DNA from: Agrostemma githago
Taxonomy: Eukaryota; Streptophyta; Magnoliopsida; Caryophyllales; Caryophyllaceae
Assembly (NCBI GenBank): GCA_958450325.1
Contig: OY288257.1
Location: forward strand, 15,333,873 to 15,397,872
Reading direction: 5' to 3'
DNA length: 64,000 nucleotides
How positions within the stretch are numbered: the stretch's first letter is position 1; each line of letters opens with the position of its first letter. The notes beneath the pieces were generated by a model, which searched no databases, was not told the DNA's origin, and saw only the letters and a program-made list of their open reading frames with translations. Positions 34,966-46,831 of this stretch are shown here, one piece after another. The position numbers and the translations under genes were made by a program.

Positions 34966-35806
34966 CCTTAAAAACACATAAGAACGACGAATTATTATCG
35001 ATTGAACACATAAATATGATAATAAAGTCATATATTCATGTAAAAAGATCGTATGTAGCTTATTATAGGTAACTTATAATATCAACGAGGTTGCAATGAA
35101 CTAATTAAACAAACAACCACCTCACAAATTTTATTTACTACTACAAACAATGCCTTCAACGTTACTACAAAGAATGCCTACAAATTTAACCTAATTTTAC
35201 CACTACAAACTCCAATTTTACTACAAAGAATGCCTACAAATTAAACCTAATTTGACCAATATAAAGAAACCATCTTTTGTACTATATATCCCAACATATA
35301 CTCAATGACATCTCTGCATCAACCTACCACCTCCACCTCCGCATCAACATATACTCAAGAATATTAATTATATTTCTGTATAGTCGAATATTTCTTAAAT
35401 GTAAACTTTAGTCAAGAAGTGAAGACAATAAAAATAGATGGAGAGAGTATTACTTTAATTCTTATGAGTATGGTAGTACAGAATTCCGGTATCATGTGGT
35501 GACGACCTACCAATATGACTAAGTACTCTTGTAAAGTTCAAACCTGGCTCTATCATGCTAACAAGACGCAGACATGCATCTTTGGGGAAAAACAAGTAGC
35601 AGAAGAGGCAATTAAGTAGAGTGAGTGTGCAAGATGATGATATAATTAAGTTGACAAATGTTTGAGGTGCACTAAGAGTTGGAGTTGTTTAACTATAAGG
35701 TTACGCAAAGTATGTATGTAGTGAGTAATTAAAGTCGGCAGTCTCTGTCAAGTAAGTACGTATGTAGGCCGGGTTTAAATGTTTTAATAATTAATTAAGC
35801 AAACAA
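34966..35806. other. Intergenic, no gene seen
   Basis: Contains short direct repeats (ACTACAAAGAATGCCTACAAA at about 35165 and 35218, here given to 21 bases or fewer). No coding frame. Confidence 0.45.
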
Positions 35807-35843
35807 CTCACCGAAGATATTCTATATTAATATCTTCGGTGAG
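35807..35843. repeat. Perfect 15-bp hairpin
   Basis: CTCACCGAAGATATT and AATATCTTCGGTGAG are separated by seven bases. The stem has no mismatch; the function is unknown. Confidence 0.9.
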
Positions 35844-35974
35844 ATTAACGAGATTTGATATTCTTATAACTTTTCCGATTAAACTAACTAATATTAACGT
35901 GATCGTGAAATAATAATGGGACATATTCATGACATGAATGAATTTATGAATCATCTTAAAATCAATCTTGTTGA

Positions 35975-37931
35975 TTGAATTAAAACTAAAAATGATGAAT
36001 GAGATATATCATATATGAAGTCTGTTAAGAAATAAGTGCCTAGCAATTGTTCTTTTGGGCCTTGAATTGATTTGTTTATGATATCTTTCCTAAAGTTGAT
36101 CTTCTTGTTTTGGTAGCATAAGATTGTTTGGTTTTAGGAAAGATTGAACCGTGTTTCCTAATTAGTTTAGGTGGAATAATATTATATAAAGACCTGACTA
36201 GTTTCTAGATTAATTAGGACAGAGAGATGATTTGAGAGCACAATATAGAGGGCGGATCTGTGAGGTTTTCTTGAGGGAAAAACTCAGTTTGTTCCGAGTC
36301 TCTATAATTTGGTGGTTCTATTAATCTTGTCTTCGTTGGAGACCGTTGGAGTTTGTTCGGATCTTGGTTGGCCGCAAGATCGTTTGTACTTCGTCTCGTC
36401 CGTGAGTTCGTGGCAGGTCGAGTTCAGTCTGGGTAGTCTCTTTCCAGTTTGAGATTACTATCTGGTTGGTAGAATTGGTAGTACTTTTGGCTTTAGCCGT
36501 GAGCTATTAAGCGCGTGTATTACAGTCTACTGTTGTACTGTTATCTCCACATAGTGAATTTGGTCTCCTTATCGGTGTGGACGTAGCCAGTGATTTTGCT
36601 GGTGAACCACGTAAATCTGTGTGTCAGTTTATTATTGTTTGCTATTTGTTTTGTTCTTCTCACGTAGTTAACAAACCGTTGGTAACGGGATGCCTCTGTT
36701 ACAACAAAGTCAAATAAGATATGTATTATAGAGTAGAAGAAAAGTATTCATGGTACTATGTACGTGCATTATCACACCGATTAACTAAAAAAAATCGTGT
36801 GATAAACTAAAAACAACTAAAAGGAACATCGTCATACTATCTCAAAAATTAGTTAAAAGAAAAAAGAAATCTACCCCTCCCCCTTTTAGGGTCATATTAC
36901 CGTTTTTTAGACCCACAACTTGTTTGACTGAACCCAAAATAACTCGTTAATTTAGGGTTGATACCTTACTCGATCCGTTCGATTAGTGAGAATTTATTAA
37001 AATAAAATAAAATATTTATACCTAAATATTATATTTGGATTTATAATTAAAAATAAATGTTTTTTTTATAAATATTCAATGTAATACAACTTTTTTTATC
37101 ATTTAATTGTAAAATAATTTTAAAAGTTGAATTAATTATTATTTTTTAAATATAAACATTATTAAAGAGTAAAATAATAATATTAAAATAAAAAAATTAA
37201 TATTAAAAATATTTTTGTTGGACTTAAAAAGTTTATAAAATATATAGGCATTCGAAACAATTTTTGACTCTAATCCGAACCGTGACCCGTATAACCCGAC
37301 TTATATTTTATTTGACCCATATTTGGACCCGACCCGCTGGACCTATTTGACAGGTATACATATTACGCATTCGCTTTATTTTTGAGGGGTTGAATAACTT
37401 TAATTGATGGTGTTAGTTTTCAACCCGTAACCGTAAAGTTAAAGATCGGAGTTCAGACCCTTAAAAGGAATTAAAAGTATAGTCCGGGTACTAATCTTAC
37501 CCTTAAATATCTTTCAATCGGTTTTGCTCTATTATTTTTAGACATATAAACTCTTTATAGGATCGAATACGTACCTGATTAATTATTTAAATCACTTAAA
37601 ATATTTAGATACAGTTTTGATGTTTGTAATCAACCCTCTTTTTATGGTCATGAACCCATTTATTCGACCCGCAACCCGTTTGACCGATCCCAATATGACC
37701 ATTAATTTAGGGTTGAAACCTGACCCATCCCATTCAACCCGTTCGGTCAGTGACAATTTATTAAAATTAATAAAATGTTTAAATTTATACTGAACAAATA
37801 AATACGTATTATAAATTACAAAATATTCACTTTAATACAACCTTTTTTACTTTATCATTTAATATAAAAATAATTTTAAAAATTGAATCAATATTTTTGA
37901 AGTACAAACATAATAATATTATTATTATTAA
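35975..37931. repeat. GACCC-rich repeat, copy A
   Basis: It is homologous to copy B (42180-43441) along its length, except for the solo LTR at 36023-36706. It contains two diverged tandem units, starting near 36890 and 37640, marked by AACCCGTTTGACCG and TTTAGGGTTGA blocks and AT-rich tails. No coding sequence. The repeat is probably the body of a larger non-autonomous element. Confidence 0.75.
36018..36711 (+). mobile_element. Solo LTR (684 bp) with TSD AAGTC
   Basis: The LTR (36023-36706) starts TGTTAAGAAATAAG and ends CTGTTACAACA, with AAGTC on both sides (36018-36022 and 36707-36711). The homologous copy B has a single AAGTC at 42226-42230 and no insert, which serves as the empty site. 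A TATATAAA box lies near 36184. The orientation follows the TATA position. Confidence 0.9.
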
Positions 37932-38505
37932 TTTTTTTTTTCAAGGAAAGGTACATCTTATTAAAATAATAAGATAAGGATCTTACAAAAGTATAGCCAC
38001 TATGGAGAAAATAAATCATCTATACTAAATATCAATTTAAGCACTAGTAATACGAACCCCTTTACCCCTAAGTCTTGTGAATATGTCAAACTTTATCCTC
38101 TTAACAATACTAGAACTAGTACTATACTTCTAAAAAATTCTAGCATTCCTTTCAGTCCAATGTGAATAGACAGCAGCAGCTAAGTAGCAGCAAAACCAAC
38201 TATGCTTCCAATGCCTTCCTTTCCCCTTTTGTGCACTCCATTGAAGCTCTTTCCTTAGATGAAAGCTTCTACCTGTTATCTGCATCCAACATAATAAGTT
38301 TTGCCAAACTTGTCTTGAAAAGGTGCAATGGAAGAAAAGATGAGCTGAGGTTTCCTCTTCCTGCAAATAGAGAACGCATCTATTCACAATATGTATTCCT
38401 CTCTTCTTGAGGTTATCTTGATAGCCAACTTCTTTAGACCCGCTAACACTGAGATGATTCTATGCTTAGAAGTAACAACAGTTTTTTGGAGCCCCCTCGA
38501 CCACA
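37932..38505 (-). pseudogene. LINE 3' fragment (zf-RVT end)
   Basis: It reads on the minus strand, is 5'-truncated at about 38505, and ends in a poly-A (T10 on plus, 37932-37941). The coding remnant shows VVTSKHRIISVLAGLKKLA, then in another frame NRCVLYLQEEETSAHLFFHC and FSRQVWQNLL, and WTERNARIF. This is the zinc-finger and tail region downstream of the LINE reverse transcriptase. At least one frameshift is present. Confidence 0.85.
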
Positions 38506-38508
38506 CCA

Positions 38509-38509
38509 A

Positions 38510-38544
<35 letters not shown>

Positions 38545-38548
38545 TTTT
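38509..38548. repeat. (AAT)n(ATT)n microsatellite
   Basis: AAT units switch to ATT units between two LINE ends, making a self-complementary tract. Confidence 0.9.
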
Positions 38549-38552
38549 GCTA

Positions 38553-41500
38553 TTTTTTTTTTGTGCAGAAAAATTATCATTTCGTATCAAAGATGTGAAA
38601 TTACAAGTTAGTGCAAAAAAAACCTACCACACTAGATTACATCAACTAGTAACATCTAATTGAGCTAAAAACGAGCTACTACAATGAGCTTAATCTGAGC
38701 AAAAATCAACTCAACCGGAGTATGCTTGCCTGTAAACACCCTTTTGTTTCTTTCCTTCCAAATAGCCGTGACTGCTGCAGATAGGGTTACCAACATCCAA
38801 GGAATTTTCCAATGCTTCCTATGAGTATGGTGAAGACTCCATTTAATAACACCCTTCAAAGAAAAAAGAGGAATGCTAACTGCAATCCAATCCTGACAGA
38901 GCAACCAGACCTGTCGAGCAACCTCACAATAAAAAAAACAAATGGTGATGGGTCTCACTGTCCTTCAAACAAAGAGAGCATCTATTAACCATGCTTATCC
39001 CTCTTTTAGCAAACTGGTCTACTGTAGGCAGTTGACCTTGGATTGCTAGAGAACAAATAATTCTGTTGCTAGGCATCAATAGAGGATTAGATACAATGGT
39101 TTTAGGTACTACTCGAGCATCCTTACCAACAAGCCACAGATAAACTTTCTGGACCTTAAACCCCTCTGAACCAGTCCCACAAGACTTCAGAAAGTCCTTA
39201 ACATCCTGAACAGAACCACAATGAGCCACAATATAATCCCTTACATTGATAATGTTCTTAATCCCAACCGGATAGAACTCCTTGAAAGTAATATCCCAAA
39301 CTAAAGCCTGCTGGAATACATAAGCTGCACACCATTGAGTCCAGATACTCTTTGTACCTTCAGTAAACATCCATATCCATGTACACATTAAAGCAATGTT
39401 CCACATCTCCAAATTCTTGAGGTTGAAATCCCCACTACACCAGGGAGAGCAAATAACTTTCCAACTTTTGAATACTAATCTTCTATCCCCAAAAAAAATC
39501 CTTACAAAGCTTGTTAAGAATTTTAACCACAACCTTAGGAAAAAGAGTACTAGCACACCAAAAATTCTCAAGACCAAAAACCACTGAGTTGATCAACTGG
39601 ATTTTAACAGCATAAGATAACATATTAGCTGACCAATGAGCAATGGACTTCTGCACCTTCAAGATGAGAGGCTCAAAAAGGCTAACAGAAATCCTAGAAT
39701 CACTCAAAGGCATACCCAAGTATCTAAAAGGGAAATCACCCACTTTGAAACCAGTTTGCACCAGAATAAGGTCTTGAACAGCAGGATCAACACCCCCAAA
39801 ATAGATATTGGTCTTATTAGGATTAGCACAAAGCCCTGACTGTAAACCAAAGTTTTGTAAGGCCTTAGTGATGGCTAAGACTGAGGGAAGATCACCCCTA
39901 GAAAAAATCATCAGGTCATCAGCAAAGACCAGGTGAGTTAAACCTATTTTAGAGCATTTAGGGTGAAAAGAAACATTAGGTTCCTGGCAAATCAGTCTTA
40001 GTTGCTTGGACAAAAGCTCCATACTAAGAACAAAGATATAGGGAGAGAGTGGGCCACCCTGCCTGATCCCACTTTCCCCTTTGAAAAAACCTTCAATACC
40101 ACCATTCAGTTTAAATGAGAACCAAGGGTCCTTAATGCAACCCATGAGCCACTTCACAAACAGAGAAGGGAAACCCAACCTAATGAACATATGCTCAATA
40201 AAATCCCATTGCAGAGTATCAAAGGCTTTCCTGATGTCTACTTTAACAAGACACCTGGGAGTCAAGAACTTCCTAGAGTAACCCTTTACCAGATCTTGTG
40301 ACAGAAGAATATTATCAAAAATATTTCTATCTTGAAAAAAAGCAGCTTGTTCCTCCCCAATCAAAGATGGAAGAAGAGGTTTGAGCCTGTTTGCTAGAAC
40401 ATTAGATATAGCTTTATAAAAAACTGTGCAACAGGAAATGGGTCTGAAATCCATTACACTACTAGCTCCAGGCTTCTTAAGAATTAAAGAGATAAGAGTT
40501 GAATTAGCTTGCTTTGGCATTTTTCCTGTTTTGAGAAAACTAAATACAGCTTTACAAAAATCTGCACCATCAATGTTCCAAGCAGTCTTGAAAAACCCTG
40601 CAGAGAACCCATCAATCCCAGGGCTACTGTTAGAATCCATTTGAAATACTGCACATTTGATTTCAAGAGATATTATAGGAGCAATTAAACTGGCAGCAAA
40701 CTCAGGGTTCAGATCACCATCCAGAGGGGAAAGTGGACAAGTAGGAGTCTTAGTACCAAGTAGGCTAACATAGTAGTCCCGAAAAGCTTTAGCTACCTCT
40801 TTAGGACCATTTTTAAGAACACCAACACATTGACAATGGATCCTATCATCTGCTGAGGCCTTCTTTCAGTAATTTTAGAATGAAAATATTTGGAAGAACA
40901 ATCAGCCAGCTGAATATGCTTAACCTTTGCCCTTTGTTGGAGCATGGAAAGTTCAGCCTTTTTATGCTCAAGTAGGGATTTCATAAGCTCCTTTTCAGCA
41001 CCAATTAGAATAGGAGAAAAAGGATCATTTTGAAGCTTCTTCTGACAATCCTTAAGAGCACCTTTATCCTTTTGAACTCTAGTGGAAATATTAGAAAAAT
41101 AGAGCTTATGAAACTTTTGAAGAGCCACTTTAGTATTTTTGAGTTTTGCAAAGAGGCAATAAATTGGAGAACCTCAGATTAAAAATTCAGGATGCTCACA
41201 CCAATTATTTAAAAAACTAAACTTCCTTCTAATAGCCCTATCCTTGGAAACTTCCACAATCAAGGGAGAGTGATCAGAAATCCCAGACTCAGGAATAATA
41301 GTAGTGGAAGAAGGAAAGGAAGAAGACCAGTTAGTATTGACCAACACCCTATCAAGCCTAGACCACACTCTAGTAGAGGGATCTTGATTATTAGTCCAAG
41401 TCATGCTACACCCAGCACTATGCAAATCTTCTAACTGACATTGATACAGACAGTTATTAAAATCCATCATGTCCTGCAGAGAAGGAGGAGAAGTCCCCAG

Positions 41501-42120
41501 TTTTTCATCATGGGACCTAATGACATTGAAATCTCCTAAGGCTAACCAAGGCTCAGAAGGGTTGGAACTAACTCAGACCATAAAGCAGTCCTATCCTTAC
41601 CATCATTAAACCCATACACTGCACTTAGCCAAAAGGAAGCTTGTGTGCAAATATGAGTGATGTAACAGGTTATGTGCTGAGCATTCATATTTATTTGATT
41701 GATAGTAATAGTACCAGAATTATAGAACAACCAGATAGTACCATTATAGTGATAAAAATAATTGGTTATCACCTTCCAACCTTTAAATTTATTATTGATG
41801 ATCTTACCAGCTTTAGAATCCTTGAATCTAGTTTCAAGCAAAACAAAAATATCAGGTTTGTAAGAAGCTAAAAGATCTTGTACCTCACTATGCTTAGTAG
41901 GGTCATTGAATCCCCTAATATTCCAAGAGGCTACTTTCATTGCTTATCAGGAGGAACAACTTCATCATTTAAAACCACCATTGAACATCCTTGGTGCCTT
42001 ACAGGGAGCTCACTAGTGCTAACATCAGAGGGGAGTGAGGGGATCAGTTCTATCTCATAACCAGATTCAACCCTACCCACCAAACTCTGAGATACACTAG
42101 TGAGACCTGAAATAATATTA
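38553..42120 (-). pseudogene. LINE (L1-type) with broken ORF2
   Basis: A minus-strand non-LTR retrotransposon with its poly-A at 38553-38562. ORF2 order: apurinic endonuclease from the ATG at 41940 (MKVASWNIRGFND, LLETRFKDSKAG), broken near 41550 and continuing at 41470-41174 (SRLDRVLVNTNW, SGISDHSPLIVE); linker 41128-40793; reverse transcriptase 40640-39483 (SSPGIDGFSAGFFK, DFRPISCCTVFYK, KVDIRKAFDTLQWDF, RQGGPLSPYIF, active site FADD); then zf-RVT (RCSLCLKDSETHHHLFF) to 38665. Sequence upstream of 41940 is probably the end of ORF1. Several frameshifts and stops make it inactive. The 5' end is cut at about 42120, next to a Helitron end. Confidence 0.92.
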
Positions 42121-42123
42121 TTA

Positions 42124-42153
42124 CTAGTTTTATCACCCGTGAAGATTCACGGG
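42124..42153 (-). mobile_element. Helitron 3' terminus (minus orientation)
   Basis: CTAG (42124-42127, preceded by A) is followed by hairpin CCCGTGAA-GA-TTCACGGG (42136-42153). It closely matches the end at 11572-11603, so both likely belong to one family. The element would extend right, across copy B. Confidence 0.65.
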
Positions 42154-42179
42154 TCAGTTTATAGTTATGTTATATATAT

Positions 42180-43441
42180 AAATTGAATTAAAACTAAAAA
42201 TGATGAATGAAATATATCATATATGAAGTCAAATAAGATATGTATATGTATTACAAAGTAGAAGAAAAGTATTCATGGTACTATGTACGTGCATTATCAC
42301 ACTGATTATCAAAAAAACATTGTGTGATAAACTAAAAAAACTGAAAGGAACATCGTCACACTATCTCAAAAATTAGTTAAAAGAAAAAAGAAATCTACCC
42401 CCTCCCCCTTTTAGGGTCATAATACCGTTTTTCAGACCCACAACTTGTTTGATTGAACCCAAAATAACTCGTTAATTTAGTGTTGATACCTTACCCAACC
42501 CGTTCGATTAGTGAGAATTTATTAAAATTAAATAAAATATTTATACGTAAATATTATATTTGGATTTATAATTAAAAATAAATATTTTTTATTATAAATA
42601 TTCAATATAATACAACTTTTTTTATCATTTAATTGTAAAACAATTTTAAAAGTTGAATTAATTATTATTTTTTAAATATAAACATTATTAAAGAGTACAA
42701 TAATAATATTAAAATAAAAAAAATTAATATTAAAAATATTCTTGTTGGACTTAAAAAGTTAATAAAATATATAGGCGTTCGAAATTATTTTTGACTTTAA
42801 TCCGAACCGTGACCCGTATAACCCGACTAATATTTGATTTGACCCATATTTGGACTCGACCCGCTGGACCCATTTGACAGGTATACATATTACGCTTTCG
42901 CATTATTTTTGAGGGGTTGGATAACTTTAATTGATGGTGTTAGTTTTCAACCCGTAACCATAAAGTTAAAGATCAGAGTTCAGACCCTAAACGAAATTAA
43001 AAGTATAATCCGGGTACTAATCTTACCCTTAAATATCTTTCAATCGCTTTTGCTCTATTGTTTTTAGACATATAAACTCTTTAGGATCGAATAAATTATT
43101 TAAATCAGTTAAAATATTTAGATACAGTTTTGATGTTTGTAATCAACTCTCTTTTTATGGTCGTGAACCCATTTATTCAACCCGCAACCCGTTTGACCGA
43201 TCCCAATATGACCCGTTAATTTAGGGTCGAAACGTGACCCATCCCATTCAACATGTTCGGTCAGCGAGAATTTATTAAAATTAATAAAATATTTAAATTT
43301 AAATATTATATTTGAATTTATAATTAAAAAATAAATACATATTTTAAATTACAAAATATTCAATTTAATACAACCTTTTTTATTGTATCATTTAATAAGA
43401 AAATAATTTTAAAAATTGAATCAATATTTTTGAAGTACAAA
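42180..43441. repeat. GACCC-rich repeat, copy B
   Basis: Homologous to copy A and without the solo LTR. It has one full tandem unit from about 42413 and the first part of a second from about 43150. The second unit is interrupted by a microsatellite and LINE at 43442 and resumes at 46196. Confidence 0.8.
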
Positions 43442-43442
43442 C

Positions 43443-43532
<90 letters not shown>
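43443..43532. repeat. (AAT)30 microsatellite
   Basis: About 90 bases of uninterrupted AAT units at the 5' junction of the plus-strand LINE. Confidence 0.97.
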
Positions 43533-45780
43533 GGACTGAGGTTAAACGAATTGACAGAAACAGTATGGATGCAGGTGAAGTAGTGGACTGCAGTGATTGG
43601 AATAGGCTTGTGAGAGTTGTGACCAAGCCTGATGATGAGGAGATTAGGCGAGGTGTATTTTCAATTGGATCTTCCAAAAGTCCTGGGCCGGATGGTTATT
43701 CTGCGGGTTTCTTTAAAGCAGCATGGAGAATTATTAAGGGTGATTTTTGTGAGGCTGTGAAGGAATTTTTCGATACTGGTAAGATGGTAAAGCAAGCAAA
43801 TGCTACGCTTATTACCTTAGTCCCTAAGAAACAGGTCTGTTCTTCTGTCTTGGATTTTAGGCCGCTATCTTGCTGTTCGATTTTATACAAAACTATTAGT
43901 AAATTGCTTACTAACAGGCTAGAGCAAGTTATTGGTAGATTAGTTGGCAAAGAGCAAGCTGCTTTCATTCGAGATAGGAGTATTCATGAGAACATTGCGA
44001 TCTCGCAATCACTTATTAAGAATTACAATAGGAAGTTCTTGACTTCTAGATGTCTCATGAAGATAGACTTAAGAAAGGCTTTTGATTCGTTGCAATGGGA
44101 GTTTATTGATAATATGTTGCAAGAGTTCAATTTCCTGACCAATTTGTTAGATGGATTAATACTTACATTCAAGGATCCTGGTTCTCCATTAAACTGAATG
44201 GAGTTTCCAATGGTTTCTTTAAGGGTAAAAGTGGGGTAAGGCAAGGGGATCCGCTTTCGCCTTATCTGTTTGTTCTTAGTATGGAGGTTCTTTCAAGTCA
44301 TCTTAGGAGTATTACCTCTCAATTCCAAGTTTCTTATCATCCCAAGTGTCGACAAATTAATTTGAACCATCTAATTTTCGCGGATGATTTGATGGTTTTT
44401 ATGAGGGGAGACCTACCTTCGGTTACAACGGCGATGAGGATGCTACACCAATTTGAGGAAGAGTCGGGTTTGCAAGTGAATAAAGAGAAAACAGATATCT
44501 ACTTTGGGGGAGTTCAGGATGAGGTTAAGGACCTTATTTTAGGTGCAACTGGTTTCAAATTAGGCGATTTTCCCTGCAAGTATCTGGGCCTGCCTCTTAA
44601 TACTGTGACAATCAGATTAGAGCATTATTCTGACTTGCTTACCAAGGTCCATAGTGCTTTAAGTGGATGGTCTGTGCAACACCTTACTTATGCGGGCAGA
44701 ATTGAGCTGCTGAACTCGATTATATTTGGGATCCTAAATTATTGGAGTATGAGTACCTTACTTCCTCTCAATGTTGTAAATCGGATTAACAAGTATTGTA
44801 GATCATATTTTTGGTGGGCAGCAAGAGCATGATTTATAAGGCTTGGGATGAGGTTTGCGCTCCATGGGATGAAGGTGGGTTCGGAATCATTGATCTTGAG
44901 GCTTGGAATAAAGCATGTGTTAGCAGCTGGCTTTGGAAGATGGAGCAAAACCGCGGTGGAATCTGGATGAAATGGGTTCAGTGTTACGCTTTGGATGTTG
45001 ATTCAATTTGGGTAGCTCAGGTACATGAGAAACATACCTCAACACTAAAAAGTATTATTAGGATTAAGGACACTATGGTTAATGGAATGGGTAGTGTCCA
45101 GAGAGCTAGAGATTTGTTACAGGAATGGCAGCATGAGGGCAAGTTCAGAATGTGTGCTGCTTAGAACTGGTTCAGGAAGCATCACTCGAAGAAGGGCTGG
45201 CTTCAGCAAATGCAAAGTCAGAATGTAATACCCAAGCATGGAGTAATTACTTCTATGGCAATGCAAGGAAAATTAGCAACAATAGATATTATGTGCAAGA
45301 GGGGAATGTGTATAATTAATAGATGTATCTTATGTTGTAATGCTTGTGAAGATCATAGGCATATGTTCTTTAGATGCATTTACTCCAGGCAGATTTGGGA
45401 AGAGATCAAGAATTGGCTGCGCCTCAAAGGAAGAGGAGATGATATGCAAGCGAAAGCTAGATGGATTTGGAATCGTAGAAGAAGGAAGCATTGGAAGTAT
45501 AGCTGGGTGTGCCATGCTTTGGCTGCCACGGTTTATCATATATGGGTTGAACGGAATGTTCGAATTTTTCATAATACTATCCAGCCTTGCAGCAGTATAG
45601 TGCAACAAATTAAGTTCGAAGTGTTTACTAGGATGAAAAGTCGAGGAATGGATCTTGCCTTACTTAGATTGTATGATGAGAGCTAATTCTTAGGGGTTTG
45701 TTTTTTGTAAGAACAAGTCTCTATTTTCCCCCTTCATGGATGAATATAGAGTCATAACTTTTTCTTGCAAAAAAAAATAA
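43533..45780 (+). pseudogene. LINE (L1-type), 5'-truncated, broken ORF2
   Basis: It begins inside ORF2 just before the reverse transcriptase (SSKSPGPDGYSAGFFKAAW, DFRPLSCCSILYK, KIDLRKAFDSLQWEF). A frameshift near 44120-44200 leads to RQGDPLSPYLF and the active site FADD (about 44380). Another shift near 44815 leads to the C-terminal region, a stop interrupts at 45162, and zf-RVT follows (RCILCCNACEDHRHMFFRC) with end at 45686. A 3' region ends in TTGC plus A-rich repeats. The relation to the LINE at 38553-42120 is moderate, so it is a different copy or subfamily. Confidence 0.92.
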
Positions 45781-45821
45781 AAATAAAAATAAAAATAAAA
45801 ATAATAAAAATAATAATATTA

Positions 45822-46530
<709 letters not shown>

Positions 46531-46831
46531 CATACAGTATAATTTATTATTTTTCATTTATTGTTCGATGACGTCAACTTATATATATTATAATTGTATT
46601 ACGATTATTGCATGAAGATAATTTCGATATTAAAAATTAATATCGCAATATCAACTATTTGTATTCTAAAAATAAAAAATAAAGAATTATTTTAAATATA
46701 TTTATGAAAATGTCAGAATTTTTTTTAATATATTTAATATTTATAATAATGTTATACGAATAATAATTTTACATAAATTTTATGTAAATAAATGTTACAT
46801 TAATTGAATTGAGTTGATCATTTATGTACGT
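46531..46831. other. AT-rich intergenic
   Basis: Nothing recognised. Confidence 0.5.
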
